DNA of 64,000 bases, from NCBI GenBank assembly GCA_903231505.1, contig CAFBRK010000056.1, forward strand, positions 1 through 64,000, written 5' to 3'. Shown here one piece after another: positions 18,574-27,255 of this stretch; position 1 is the first letter of the stretch; every line of letters begins with the position of its first letter. The stretch is from Olavius algarvensis associated proteobacterium Delta 3 (GTDB lineage: Bacteria; Desulfobacterota; Desulfobacteria; Desulfobacterales; CAFBRK01). The notes beneath the pieces were generated by a model, which had not been told where the DNA came from, did no database searches, and was given only the letters and a program-made list of their open reading frames with translations. The position numbers and the translations under genes were made by a program.

Positions 18574-18606
18574 AAAAGGCCGGCCGAATGTATCGGCTGG
18601 CCTTTT
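18574..18606. terminator. Bidirectional rho-independent terminator
   Basis: AAAAGGCCGGCCGA and TCGGCTGGCCTTTT pair as a 14-bp stem with one mismatch around a 5-base loop, with A and T runs at the ends. It lies between the convergent regulator and repeat-protein genes. Confidence 0.9.
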
Positions 18607-18626
18607 CTATGGAACTGGAGAGTGTA

Positions 18627-20633
18627 TTAAATCAGCTTCTTTGCCCAGCCCTCATCCCCGAGCTTGTTTTTAATGCTCAGGACGATATCGGACTTGCGGC
18701 TGGCCGCATCGGGCGCCTGAAGGGCTTTCTGATAGATGCGCCGGGCCCCCGGCGGATCGTCCAGGTAGGTCAAGGTCCATTCGGCCAGGGATGTCAGATC
18801 CCGGGCCCCGGACAATTTCCCTTCCGCGGATTGTACCAGCCCCCGCACGACCTGCGGATCGTTTGCCTGCTCAGCCGCAGCCCGGACCAGCACCTCGAAT
18901 TGGGCCGAGCCCTCACAAAAGGATTCCGCCTTGGTGTACAGGGCCTTCGCCCGGTCCATATCACCCAGAGAGGCAAGCGCAGCTCCGGCAGCGGTGGTGC
19001 AACTGACCACATCGGCACAGGCTTCGGCGGCCTTGTCGAACAACTCACCTGCCCATTGCGCATCGCGCAGCTTGTCGTTCACGATCCGGGCCAGCCGGAC
19101 AAAATCCGTTGCCTTGCTGGCGCTCTGTTCCTGACTCGAATAAATGGTTTTCGCCCATTGGCTGTCTCCCAGGTTGGCCATTATGCCGTCCACAAGATTG
19201 TTGGTCTTGAGGGGGTCGTCGCACCGCTCCTGTAGCATCGTGTAGATCTCCCGAACCCACTCGGCGTCCTCAAGATCGGCATAAACGGCATCGGCCAGCG
19301 TCAGGTATTCCGGGAAATAATGGGCCTTACGAGCCGCTCTTTTGTAAAGTTTTCGGGCATAGTGCTTGTCGCCGGTCTGCATGACCACTTTCCGGGCGAG
19401 ATGGACCAGAGCGCCGGATGTCTCACACGTATTTTCCTGGGCCAGAAAATCGGTGTAAAGGGCCGCATTGGCTTCCCGTCTCTCCTGCTGGTCCTTTATC
19501 GCCTCGATCCATTGTGGATCATCGGCGTATTTTAAAATGGCCTCCGCGGTCAGTTTAAACTCGTCATTACTCTTGACCGCCAGTTCCGCCCCTTTCAGCA
19601 CTTTCAGGGCGCCGGGCGTGTCTTCGAGTTCATCCGCCAGGGCCTTGGCCACCTGAACCAGCTGCTTGGATGTCGGATCGGCTTCCAGCGTTTTCTGATA
19701 GATCGCCCCGGCAGCAGCGGCGTCACCGATATCGGATAGGATGGCTTTGGCGAGTTTGGACAGTTGATCGAATTTCGAAAACAGTGGCTCGGCTTTGTTG
19801 TAGATATCCAGGGCCAGGGCCTTATCTTGAAGGGAATCGACGATGGACTTGGCCAGGGTCATCAAATCCTCGCCTTTTTCCATGCGCTCGGCTGCTTTCC
19901 GATAGATGGCCTTTGCATATTCCGGATCTTTCAGATCCCCGGCGGCGGATGCCGCCAGCGCGACCAAATCCTTGCCGGTCTCCAACTGGGCCTCACCTTT
20001 CTCATAGAGCGATCGGGCCAATGCGGCATCTTCCAGGATTTCAAGGGCCCCTTTGGCCAACAGGGCACAGTCATCGCCGGTTTTGCAGCTTTCCCCTGCC
20101 TTATCGAAGATCCCTTTGGCCTGTTCCTTGTCCCCGAGTACGTCCACAATCCCTTTGGCGCAATCGACATAATTGGCCACTGTCTTGCATTTCCCGATGG
20201 CGGCGTCGATGGTCTGTTTGGCCATATCGGCGTCACCAAGGACATCCTGGATGGTTTTGCTCAGGGTAAAAAAGTCGGCAATCTTGGTGCACTTGGCCTG
20301 GGCCGCGGTCATGAGTTCGGCTGCCGTGGCCGTATCGCCGATGGCCGAGGCGGCACTTGCCAGGTTCACAAAGTCCTGGGTGGTGGTGCCGAAGTCCTTG
20401 GCCTGGACCAGGTATTGCTTGGCCCTGTCCTTGTCCCCCAGGGCCTCACCGGCGGCCTTGGCAAACAAAATCAATTCATCGACGGTCTGGGCCCACTCGG
20501 CGCCTTCGTCCATGAGTTCACCGGCCCAATCCTTGTCGGAAAGATCCTGAACGATTTCTTTGGCCACATTGACATAGTCCTCCGACGTTTCACAGCTCTC
20601 CGCTTTTTCTTCCAGTTCTTCCTTTTTGCTCAT
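18627..20633 (-). CDS. Alpha-solenoid protein of about nineteen 34-residue repeats
   Basis: This 668-residue, acidic, soluble-looking protein has no signal peptide. Almost all of it is a 34-residue unit with the pattern DFxxLAKxxxDxLGDxxxAKxIYxKAExxC, about nineteen times with one longer insertion near residue 400. The unit length and two-helix layout are those of TPR/HAT-like solenoids, but the usual TPR consensus residues are only partly present. Each unit often ends with Cys, giving a regular row of cysteines. It probably acts as a protein-binding scaffold. No enzymatic domain is seen, and the gene is alone, with its own terminator. Confidence 0.85.
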   Translation of the reverse strand: MSKKEELEEKAESCETSEDYVNVAKEIVQDLSDKDWAGELMDEGAEWAQTVDELILFAKAAGEALGDKDRAKQYLVQAKDFGTTTQDFVNLASAASAIGDTATAAELMTAAQAKCTKIADFFTLSKTIQDVLGDADMAKQTIDAAIGKCKTVANYVDCAKGIVDVLGDKEQAKGIFDKAGESCKTGDDCALLAKGALEILEDAALARSLYEKGEAQLETGKDLVALAASAAGDLKDPEYAKAIYRKAAERMEKGEDLMTLAKSIVDSLQDKALALDIYNKAEPLFSKFDQLSKLAKAILSDIGDAAAAGAIYQKTLEADPTSKQLVQVAKALADELEDTPGALKVLKGAELAVKSNDEFKLTAEAILKYADDPQWIEAIKDQQERREANAALYTDFLAQENTCETSGALVHLARKVVMQTGDKHYARKLYKRAARKAHYFPEYLTLADAVYADLEDAEWVREIYTMLQERCDDPLKTNNLVDGIMANLGDSQWAKTIYSSQEQSASKATDFVRLARIVNDKLRDAQWAGELFDKAAEACADVVSCTTAAGAALASLGDMDRAKALYTKAESFCEGSAQFEVLVRAAAEQANDPQVVRGLVQSAEGKLSGARDLTSLAEWTLTYLDDPPGARRIYQKALQAPDAASRKSDIVLSIKNKLGDEGWAKKLI

Positions 20634-20767
20634 TTCCCCCCCTTTAAAATTGACGGTTCTATATCAGTTCAAATGTAACCGGCAGCATCAAAGCTTTTTT
20701 CCTACACCGCCGGTCATTGAATTGTCAATCGGACTCTGTGGGCTTGTGGGGAATCGGAGATGGGGCA

Positions 20768-21138
20768 TCAATAGGTCAGCACGCTGTCGGCGGAGATGCT
20801 CTCGGCCACCAGGGTGCCGCCGGAGATGATCCGGGCTTCCGGAATGAGATCATCTTTCAATATTTTTCGGGCCTCGATACACGGGGCGCACACCATCAGT
20901 TTGCCGCCCAGCTCAAAGAAGGATGCGATCAAGTCCGTAAGGGGCGGAAACCCTGCTGCATGCACATGTCGGCGTACCCTTTCATGGCGATATACACCGC
21001 CGTGCTCTGGAGGATGACGACGGCTTCCGTCTCCATGGCAAAAGCGGCGTTGCCGATAACAAAGGGAATCGTGGCCTTGTCGGGACTTTCCTCGGCATGG
21101 GTGCCGATGATCAACAGCTTTTTTCCGGTTCCACTCAT
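20768..21138 (-). pseudogene. DsrE-like sulfur-carrier protein, one-base frameshift
   Basis: From ATG 21138 (AGGAG upstream) the frame reads KKLLIIGTHAEESPDK and on to AMKGYAD, then is lost near 20961-20966. The next frame continues from VHAAGFPPLTDLI to the end. Joined, it is a DsrE-family protein of about 123 residues with the conserved CAPC motif (near residue 84) and the terminal AD-V-TY. Restoring one G (ATGTG to ATGGTG) mends it. The CxxC-like cysteines would carry sulfur. It is the last gene of the DsrE/F/H-like set. Confidence 0.75.
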
Positions 21139-21155
21139 ACGCTCACGCTCCTGTT

Positions 21156-21353
21156 CTACCACCAGCTGATGGTTTCATCGAAGTCGAATATCAGATCCAG
21201 AAGCTCTTCATAATCCACCGGTTCCCCCTCAACATCGAATAATGGAAATTGAAGGCAACTGTAACCCAGGGATAGAGCATACATCAGGCTTCGCTGCAGG
21301 TCGTCCGGGGGAGATTTCAAAATGTGCAGCATCTTCTTCCGTCGTTTCGGCAT
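21156..21353 (-). CDS. Small DsrH/TusB-like protein
   Basis: This 65-residue protein contains MLHILKSPPDDLQRSLMYAL and ends with an acidic stretch and WW. The MLHI-x-KSP opening and small size recall DsrH/TusB, the smallest subunit of the sulfur-transfer heterohexamer, though the conserved cysteine is at an unusual place (YSCLQF). It is flanked 24 and 17 bases away by DsrE/F-like genes. The family link is tentative. Confidence 0.6.
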   Translation of the reverse strand: MPKRRKKMLHILKSPPDDLQRSLMYALSLGYSCLQFPLFDVEGEPVDYEELLDLIFDFDETISWW

Positions 21354-21377
21354 GGCGACACCTCACGTTTAACCCCA

Positions 21378-21680
21378 TCAGGGGCGATTTCCAAACGGAA
21401 TGACAATATCCATCTTCTTCAGTTCGCGGGCCAGCTGATCCGTGGCAATGTGCTGGAAGCCCCATTGGGCATTTTCCGACACGTTCGAATAAACGGGGCA
21501 CTCCATTTCTTCCAGCCACTCCAGGTTTTCCTCCAACGCGTCGGTCATTTCGACGGCAACATCGAACACAAACAGATAGGCCCAGTAGTTGTGCGCCGCC
21601 AGGCCGAGCGCTGTCCGCGTTCCCTCCCATACGTCCTCGGGCCTGCGTACAACGACCCCGCAGTGTTTGATATTTTCCAT
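21378..21680 (-). CDS. DsrE/DsrF-like protein
   Basis: This 100-residue protein begins IKHCGVVVRRPEDVWEGTRTAL, then a hydrophobic strand (YLFVFDVAVEM), and carries cysteines at positions 7 and about 61 (MECPVYSN). The alternating strand-helix order with a receptor-like turn is that of the DsrE/F fold. AAGGAAG precedes the ATG. It stands first in the three-gene set with the DsrH-like and DsrE-like genes, resembling dsrEFH order. Confidence 0.6.
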   Translation of the reverse strand: MENIKHCGVVVRRPEDVWEGTRTALGLAAHNYWAYLFVFDVAVEMTDALEENLEWLEEMECPVYSNVSENAQWGFQHIATDQLARELKKMDIVIPFGNRP

Positions 21681-22107
21681 AGCGACAACTTCCTTTTTGT
21701 CCGAACTATGTTGGGAAGCATCATCTCAACGTAGAGTTAATCGATACTCGGATCTGACATTGGCGGTGGGCATGACCTGACCCAAAATTCCTTTATGAAT
21801 TTCAACGCATTATAGTCGTTGCCATAAATTTGTTCCGTTTGAACATAGCGAGTTTCTGTTAACCGGATATCGTTTCGTGGGAGTTCGGACATGGACATGT
21901 TCGGTATCGGAATCGAAACAGAATGGCCGACTCCGAAGTCGATACCGCTTCCGAACCCGATACCGATGACTCCGCGACTTTCAACCGAGTCAACAATCCA
22001 CAAATCGGAACGGAATTCTGACAGGTGCTTTAACTCTGGAGTGGATGGCTGAGCTGTAAAACCCCGCCCCCTGGTCCTTGCAACATCACACCATGAGAAC
22101 GGCGTCG
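21681..22107. other. Spacer with repeat C
   Basis: The 427 bases contain dispersed repeat C copy 2 and no supported gene. It separates the DsrE/F/H-like trio from the upstream DsrE-like gene. Confidence 0.6.
21818..21968 (+). repeat. Dispersed repeat C, copy 2
   Basis: Contains GTTGCCATAAATTTGTTCCG and, 75 bases on, GGTATCGGAATCGAAACAG followed by CGAAGTCGATACCG. It matches copies at 9337-9503 (reverse) and 40473-40648. The second block is itself partly self-complementary (GGTATCG with CGATACC). Confidence 0.75.
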
Positions 22108-22413
22108 CTACCATGAGATATATCGATCACAATCGTAAATCATTTCGGCGTGAAAAGTCTGGGATCCATAGGACTTTTCGCCCAGCACCGAGTCTGTCCG
22201 CTGAAGGTCGTTGGCCTCGAATCCCACGTTACAGACAGCGACATCCGCCAGATCCTGAAGATCGGCCATTTTCGAATCCGTACACAACCGGGTCCCGAGA
22301 TGGGTGAAAAAAAGCCGCACTTCAATGTGATTGCGTTTCGCAGCCCGGCATAATTCGATGAGTTTGTCCAAGTGTCGATCAGAGCTCACATAAATGCCTA
22401 AAGATTTGCTCAT
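22108..22413 (-). CDS. DsrE-family protein
   Basis: This 101-residue protein begins SLGIYVSSDRHLDKLIELC and contains FFTHLGTRLC and VAVCNVGFEAN, a DsrE-like arrangement found in peroxiredoxin/DsrE-type proteins of sulfate reducers. Several cysteines (positions about 22, 44 and 61) could carry persulfide. A purine-rich AGAGAGG stands upstream. It lies between the HdrC-like gene and the DsrE/F/H-like trio. Confidence 0.7.
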   Translation of the reverse strand: MSKSLGIYVSSDRHLDKLIELCRAAKRNHIEVRLFFTHLGTRLCTDSKMADLQDLADVAVCNVGFEANDLQRTDSVLGEKSYGSQTFHAEMIYDCDRYISW

Positions 22414-22436
22414 ACGGCCTCTCTCTTTTTAAAGGA

Positions 22437-22470
22437 TCCAAGGGTTCGAGGATTCGAGGGTTCAAGTGGT
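22437..22470. repeat. GGGTTCGAGGATTC word repeat
   Basis: Short imperfect tandem words (GGGTTCGAGGATTCGAGGG and GTTCAAG) lie immediately upstream of the DsrE-like start. It is low-complexity sequence of a type scattered in spacers of this window. Confidence 0.5.
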
Positions 22471-22602
22471 CAGATATTTATTGATACTGTTTAGCAAGCG
22501 TTTTTAGCATTCTTTCGGTCCCGCTTTAAATTAATGTTTTTCAATCAACAAAGGCATCGAACCGGGAGATGGTCCGGTTGACAGCGTCCATGTCGAACCG
22601 AT

Positions 22603-22950
22603 TCATCGTTCGTAGCGCGGTATGCATGTGACGCCCCACAGGGCCCATTCATCGCCCGGCCTCGGCACTTTTACTTCAATAGCGGCCTCGATTTTCTTTT
22701 TTTCATGGGCGCTCAACTCAAGGCGTTCCAAAGAGCGACATACCGATTGCCAAAAAAGACCATGATGAAAATCCCGGGTCTTTTTAATATTCACCTGTAA
22801 AAATCGTATTTCAATGGAGGCTAAGGTGGCCACAATCGATTCATCCGTTTGCCGGTCAACCTGATTATCCTCAACCAGGAGTGCCACAAGCATCGGGCCG
22901 TGGTTAGTGGAGGGTGCTTCCGGTATACGCTCTTCCCATTTAAGCCTCAT
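22603..22950 (-). CDS. Hypothetical protein next to HdrC-like gene
   Basis: This 115-residue protein starts MRLKWEERIPEAP at an ATG with GTGGAGG upstream. It has a central strand-rich part (MLVALLVEDNQ, IEIRFLQVNIKK) and a helical middle, with no signal peptide or membrane helix. It begins 22 bases after the HdrC-like stop, so the two are co-transcribed. The family is not recognised. Confidence 0.7.
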   Translation of the reverse strand: MRLKWEERIPEAPSTNHGPMLVALLVEDNQVDRQTDESIVATLASIEIRFLQVNIKKTRDFHHGLFWQSVCRSLERLELSAHEKKKIEAAIEVKVPRPGDEWALWGVTCIPRYER

Positions 22951-22972
22951 CACGCCTCCACGTGTGGTTTCC

Positions 22973-23914
22973 TCATTCACTGAAAACCTTCTGAGCCTCA
23001 CGATCCCGGGTGTCCGTGGAGGCTTCAATGGTGAGGCATTTCCCGTCATTAATCAGAGAGTCGATTTCCGAAATGAATCGGTTATAGAGGTTACGATGGG
23101 CTTTCTCCAAACGCTGGCGAAAATATGGGTCAACAGCGCCGCTGGTAATGGCCAGCTCTTGCAATGCCGAAATGATCCGCTGCCCGTCGACCTGCTGGCT
23201 GCAGCAATCGGAGCAACGTTGGCAGCCGACGCACAGCCATATGGAGGGCATTGTCAGCAGTTCTTTTTCGAGTCCGAGGTAGACCATGCGGAACAGCGAT
23301 CGTGGATCGAAGACGCTTCGTTCACAGGCAACCGGGCACGCGCTGCTGCATTCACCGCAGGTAAAACAGGCAGCCAACCGATGGGCATCTGAGATGAGCT
23401 GAAGATCGTCGGGGAGGTGGTAGGCAGATGGCCTCGGGATACTGCCGAGATGTTCCGGAACAGAAGTGGACAGCCATTTTCTCCACTGCTCTTCGGCAAG
23501 ATCGCCGAAATCCTCTCCAGCGAGGCAAGCGGCCACCGCATGCCAGCGAGCGCGTTGAAACCGCCGCCACAGTTCTGAAAAGAGGTTCAGGGTAACCGGA
23601 GATATCTTGCGACGATCTGCCGCCACAGCGCGCACGTGTTCGATTAAATCGGACGGCTTGACCGCATTGGGGCAAATCTGGGCACAGCGGCGACATCTGG
23701 CACAGTACCAGACTTCCGGCAGGCACACCAATTCCTCCTGCATCCCGAGTGCTGCCATCCGAACAATTTTCTGAGGCCGCAACATCCCGGTGGCGATGTT
23801 CACAGGACATTCAGAGTCGCACGATCCGCATGTCCAGCATAGCCGTATATCCGCTTTGGCGCCTCCTTCAAGCCGATCCCGAACATCTGTTCTGAGTCGA
23901 ATCGCATGGCCCAT
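22973..23914 (-). CDS. Tandem HdrC-like iron-sulfur protein
   Basis: This 313-residue soluble protein is made of two HdrC-type halves. The first carries C26-x2-C29-x2-C32-x3-C36P and C71-x2-C74-x2-C77-x3-C81P. The second carries C183-x2-C186-x2-C189-x3-C193P and C228-x2-C231-x2-C234-x3-C238, the last with Ser instead of Pro. Four [4Fe-4S] clusters are thus expected. HdrC subunits pass electrons between ferredoxin-like carriers and a disulfide reductase. No HdrB (CCG domain) or HdrA is adjacent. Its neighbours are DsrE-like proteins, which suggests electron supply to sulfur chemistry. Confidence 0.88.
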   Translation of the reverse strand: MGHAIRLRTDVRDRLEGGAKADIRLCWTCGSCDSECPVNIATGMLRPQKIVRMAALGMQEELVCLPEVWYCARCRRCAQICPNAVKPSDLIEHVRAVAADRRKISPVTLNLFSELWRRFQRARWHAVAACLAGEDFGDLAEEQWRKWLSTSVPEHLGSIPRPSAYHLPDDLQLISDAHRLAACFTCGECSSACPVACERSVFDPRSLFRMVYLGLEKELLTMPSIWLCVGCQRCSDCCSQQVDGQRIISALQELAITSGAVDPYFRQRLEKAHRNLYNRFISEIDSLINDGKCLTIEASTDTRDREAQKVFSE

Positions 23915-24165
23915 GGGCGGCTATCCTTCCTTGACATGTTACACATATTGTATTTACGGGTACAAAATGAAAATTAATACACGGCCGAAGCGATGCAAGC
24001 GCGCACATATGGAGGGGGGGAAGCAATTTCGAGCGATGAATCGATGTCGTCTTCCAGGCGGAAGCCGGAAGGAATCTCACTCGATGTTCGGTTCAGGAAT
24101 GGATCACAGGATCTGGGGAAGCCGGTGCTTTTTCCAGAGCGGATAATCGAGGCCCAAACGGCCGG

Positions 24166-24378
24166 TTAACCATCCGTTAGCTGTTGAGACATGGAATTGA
24201 GGATTTCCCCCCTGGTGCCTTCAAAGTGGACAACGACGTTTCTTTGATAATCGGACAATCCTCCCAGATATCGTTCCAACAGGTTTCCTTCTACAACGCC
24301 TTTGTCCTCGAGCTCCTGGTAGATCGCGTAAAGCGCACAGGTTTCAATGATTGCCCTCTCGGTATCGGACAATTCCAT
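24166..24378 (-). CDS. Small acidic hypothetical protein
   Basis: This 70-residue protein (MELSDTERAIIETCALYAIYQ at the start) is predicted helical. It has the protein-like amphipathic pattern and a weak ribosome-binding site only. It lies upstream of the HdrC-like gene on the same strand, 251 bases away. The family is not recognised and the gene itself is uncertain. Confidence 0.45.
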   Translation of the reverse strand: MELSDTERAIIETCALYAIYQELEDKGVVEGNLLERYLGGLSDYQRNVVVHFEGTRGEILNSMSQQLTDG

Positions 24379-24478
24379 ACGTCACCATCACTTTCTATGA
24401 GTTGTGATAACCCTCGAACCCGGAAGATCTGTTGAAGACCCTGGCAGGAACGGAATGCAAGCGGCATCGTTGAGACAT

Positions 24479-25981
24479 TCAATCGATACGGTATACCTCG
24501 GTGGTTCCCGAAATCCCCTTAAACGACATGGTCGCCATAAACGACGACGCCACGGTGCCGTTGAGCATGTGAACGGTTTCAGCGGTGGTCAGGATCTGCC
24601 CGGGTTCTGCACTTTCACACAGCCGCCGCGCCAGATTTACCGACTGGCCGATCACTGTATAATCAAATCGCTTCGAAGACCCCACCTGTCCCACGAACAC
24701 GTCACCGATGTTGATGCCGACGCCGACACCGAGATGGTTGAAAAAGCTGGCTTTTTGAGAAAAGCGGGCCTTCAGCCGGTTAAAGGATATGATCATCTCC
24801 TTTGCCGTTTTGGCGCAGCTCTCCGCGGAATTATCGAGGATATTGGGCGCCCCGAAAAAGGCCATCACTTCGTCACCGATGAATTTATCCGTGTTCCCGC
24901 CGTTTTTCGATACGGCGGCATCCATGTCGCTGTAAAAATTATCTAAAAAATCGGTAACCTCCTCCAGATCCGTGGTGTTTACCATGCTGCTGAAGCCCCG
25001 GATATCGGCAAAGAGGATACTCATTTTCAGCTTTTCTCTGATTTGGCGGGAGCCGGTGCCGCCGTTTGACTGTTTCACCATCTCCCGGATGATGGCGGGG
25101 GAATGGAGCCTTTCGGCGACCGTTTGAATTTGAAGCCGTTTCACCTTTTCTTTCAGGAGCAGGGAATTATTAATGGCGACGGCCGCGTTATTCGCGAAAA
25201 TGGAAATCAACCGCAGATCCGTCTCGGAGAAGGTCCGCCGCCCATCCAGAAGATTCACGTTCAACACGCCGATACTGCTGTTCCCGATCTTCAACGGAAC
25301 ACAAAGGGCCGAACTGATGGTCTTGTCTTTTTTATGAAACCCTGGAAACTCGGCGGGATTAACGCGCCCCTGCAGGAGCAATGGCTCTCCGCTTTTGACA
25401 ACCTGACCCGCGATGCTCGTTCCAAGCGGAACCAGGGCATCCTCCGCGGTTTCGGCACGCTTGCCGGTGGATATCATGGTTTTCAACATCCGGGTCCGCT
25501 TGTCGAGCAGCATGATCGATGAATGGTCCGCATGGAAACAGGAGAGCATTTCTTTCGTGATGGTATTCAGGATATCGCTCAGCCGGTGCTGGGAGTTGAT
25601 GCTGTGACTTACATCGAACAACGCCCCCAACGTCTGCAAGTCCTCGCTGAGTTGCATACGGGATTCTTTTTGTCGGATCAGATCCCGGGTAAGTTCGACG
25701 AGCCTGCGGTGATAGATGATCATGTAGGCGCAGAACAGCAGAACCAGCCCGGACAGAAAGATGGAGAATTTGAAGGAATTGCCTGTAAATATGTCGTCAT
25801 GGGATCCTTCGAGAAAATCAAAAAATTGAATGAAGATCAGGGACAGGGTCAAATACAGAATGACCAGAATAGCGAGCAAAACGAGATGCCAGACCCTTCT
25901 TTCAATCTTTCGGATCTGTTTTTTTTCCGGGTCAGAGGTCTCCCCGGATACCTGGGATGCCGTTGAACGTGACACACTCAT
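24479..25981 (-). CDS. Membrane-bound GAF-domain class III adenylate cyclase
   Basis: This 500-residue protein has two transmembrane helices (about 32-54 and 72-92) with a short extracytoplasmic loop, a coiled linker, a GAF domain (about 125-275) and a C-terminal class III cyclase domain (about 310-500). Both metal aspartates (FADIRGF and GDEVMAFFG), the adenine-selecting lysine (DKFIGD) and the transition-state Asn-Arg (VNLARRL) are present, so it should make cAMP from ATP. The GAF domain probably senses a small molecule. It is monocistronic. Confidence 0.93.
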   Translation of the reverse strand: MSVSRSTASQVSGETSDPEKKQIRKIERRVWHLVLLAILVILYLTLSLIFIQFFDFLEGSHDDIFTGNSFKFSIFLSGLVLLFCAYMIIYHRRLVELTRDLIRQKESRMQLSEDLQTLGALFDVSHSINSQHRLSDILNTITKEMLSCFHADHSSIMLLDKRTRMLKTMISTGKRAETAEDALVPLGTSIAGQVVKSGEPLLLQGRVNPAEFPGFHKKDKTISSALCVPLKIGNSSIGVLNVNLLDGRRTFSETDLRLISIFANNAAVAINNSLLLKEKVKRLQIQTVAERLHSPAIIREMVKQSNGGTGSRQIREKLKMSILFADIRGFSSMVNTTDLEEVTDFLDNFYSDMDAAVSKNGGNTDKFIGDEVMAFFGAPNILDNSAESCAKTAKEMIISFNRLKARFSQKASFFNHLGVGVGINIGDVFVGQVGSSKRFDYTVIGQSVNLARRLCESAEPGQILTTAETVHMLNGTVASSFMATMSFKGISGTTEVYRID

Positions 25982-26547
25982 TGCAGATTTACCCTTGTCC
26001 TCGAGCAGAAAAGGCAGAGGAACCTTATATTCTGCGACCGGAATGATTTTGGCACCGTGGTGGAGCCTAAACGACCGTGTTAAGCCTCTTGCAGAAAATA
26101 AGCTCTCCTGCCCCCCTGAAGAGAGTGCCGAGATGGCTTCGAAATAAAATCGTGCAACAATTTTATGAAACGCGACTGCCGCTCATAGGGCAAAAGACTA
26201 GCCCGCTTCCAGCGTCGCGGGTTAAAATTAGTATCCTTTCGTCCCCGCTGAGCGGCATTTCCCATTCGATCCAACAAGCAACCGGGAATAATCGAGTTTA
26301 AACGGTCAAATGATACCACAATACACGGGGATCGTCCAACAAGCCCGAATGTTTCATGAATTCTTCTCAGGCGGCGACCATGGGGCTTGAAACATAGAAC
26401 GGAATCCTGCTATCAAACCGGGTGCTCCGGATCCGACAGGTTCGGCCCCGCCGGGGGAGCGGTCATTGACTTTCAAACAAATCCGGTGCCAATATAGCGC
26501 CGTCATTCCGTTGAGCACAGGGGCATCATCACGCCGACACGATTAAA
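25982..26547. other. Divergent spacer with repeat A
   Basis: The 566 bases between the cyclase and the VTT gene hold repeat A copy 2 at 26143-26190 and a direct repeat of ATCCAACAAGC/GTCCAACAAGC (about 26269 and 26331). No gene is supported. Confidence 0.55.
26143..26190. repeat. Dispersed repeat A, copy 2
   Basis: Begins AATAAAATCGTGCAACAATT and continues ATGAAACGCGACTGCCGCTC. It matches 7584-7634 and 32979-33026 over about 48 bases. Confidence 0.7.
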
Positions 26548-27255
26548 ATGGAAACCAAAACAATGGCCGTCACATCGAGCCAATCTTCCCATAAAAAGAT
26601 ACCCTTTGCGGCATCCCTGCGCCTGGCCCTTTTCGTAGTGATGATTCTGGCAGGCATCGCCCTGGTCCGGTTCACGCCCCTGGGCGACGTTCTCTCCGAG
26701 GATTATATCCGTTCGCTGATCCATAAACTGCGCGGCATCTGGTGGGCGCCCCTGGTTCTCATCGGGCTGTACATCACCCTGGGGATCCTCGGCCTCCCGC
26801 CGGGGCCCTTGATGTTGGGCGGGGCGGCATTCGGTGCTCTCTACGGCACCATTTACAACACGGTGGGGCTGTTTACCGGTGCAGCCCTGGGATATCTGGT
26901 GGCAAAACTGTTGGGCCGTGATTTTGTCATGCACGTGGCGGGGAAAAAACTCCGGCGTTTTGAGGATCTCTCCGAGCGCCGCGGATTCTGGCCCCTGGTC
27001 CAGACCCGGTTTCTGCCGATCCCATTTATGGTGGTCAACTTCGGAGCGGCTCTGGCGGGAGTGCGCCCCATGCGGTTTTTAACAGCCTCGGCACTGGGTC
27101 TGCTTCCGTCGACCCTGATCCACACTTATTTTATCGCTAAATTGCTGGAAACCCAGGGCACGGAGCGGATCCTGACCCTTGTGCTTTACGCTTCCGCCTT
27201 TGTCCTGTTTAATCTCCTGATTACTCCCCTGTGGGTGAGAAAGTCATCCCGATGA
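26548..27255 (+). CDS. VTT-domain (TVP38/TMEM64, DedA-like) membrane protein
   Basis: This 235-residue membrane protein has the VTT core: GLPPGPLMLGGAAFGALYG, then GAALGYLVAKLLGRDF, and the reentrant RFLPIPFMVVNFGAALAGV segment. Such proteins act as lipid scramblases or undecaprenyl-phosphate flippases. It is the first of a run of plus-strand envelope/lipid genes and overlaps the next gene by ATGA. An internal ATG at 26563 is an alternative start; no clear ribosome-binding site supports either. Confidence 0.9.
   Translation: METKTMAVTSSQSSHKKIPFAASLRLALFVVMILAGIALVRFTPLGDVLSEDYIRSLIHKLRGIWWAPLVLIGLYITLGILGLPPGPLMLGGAAFGALYGTIYNTVGLFTGAALGYLVAKLLGRDFVMHVAGKKLRRFEDLSERRGFWPLVQTRFLPIPFMVVNFGAALAGVRPMRFLTASALGLLPSTLIHTYFIAKLLETQGTERILTLVLYASAFVLFNLLITPLWVRKSSR

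Noticed and set aside
22437..22470. tRNA T-arm-like GGTTCGA words
   Set aside because: No cloverleaf can be drawn around them; they are part of a short word repeat.
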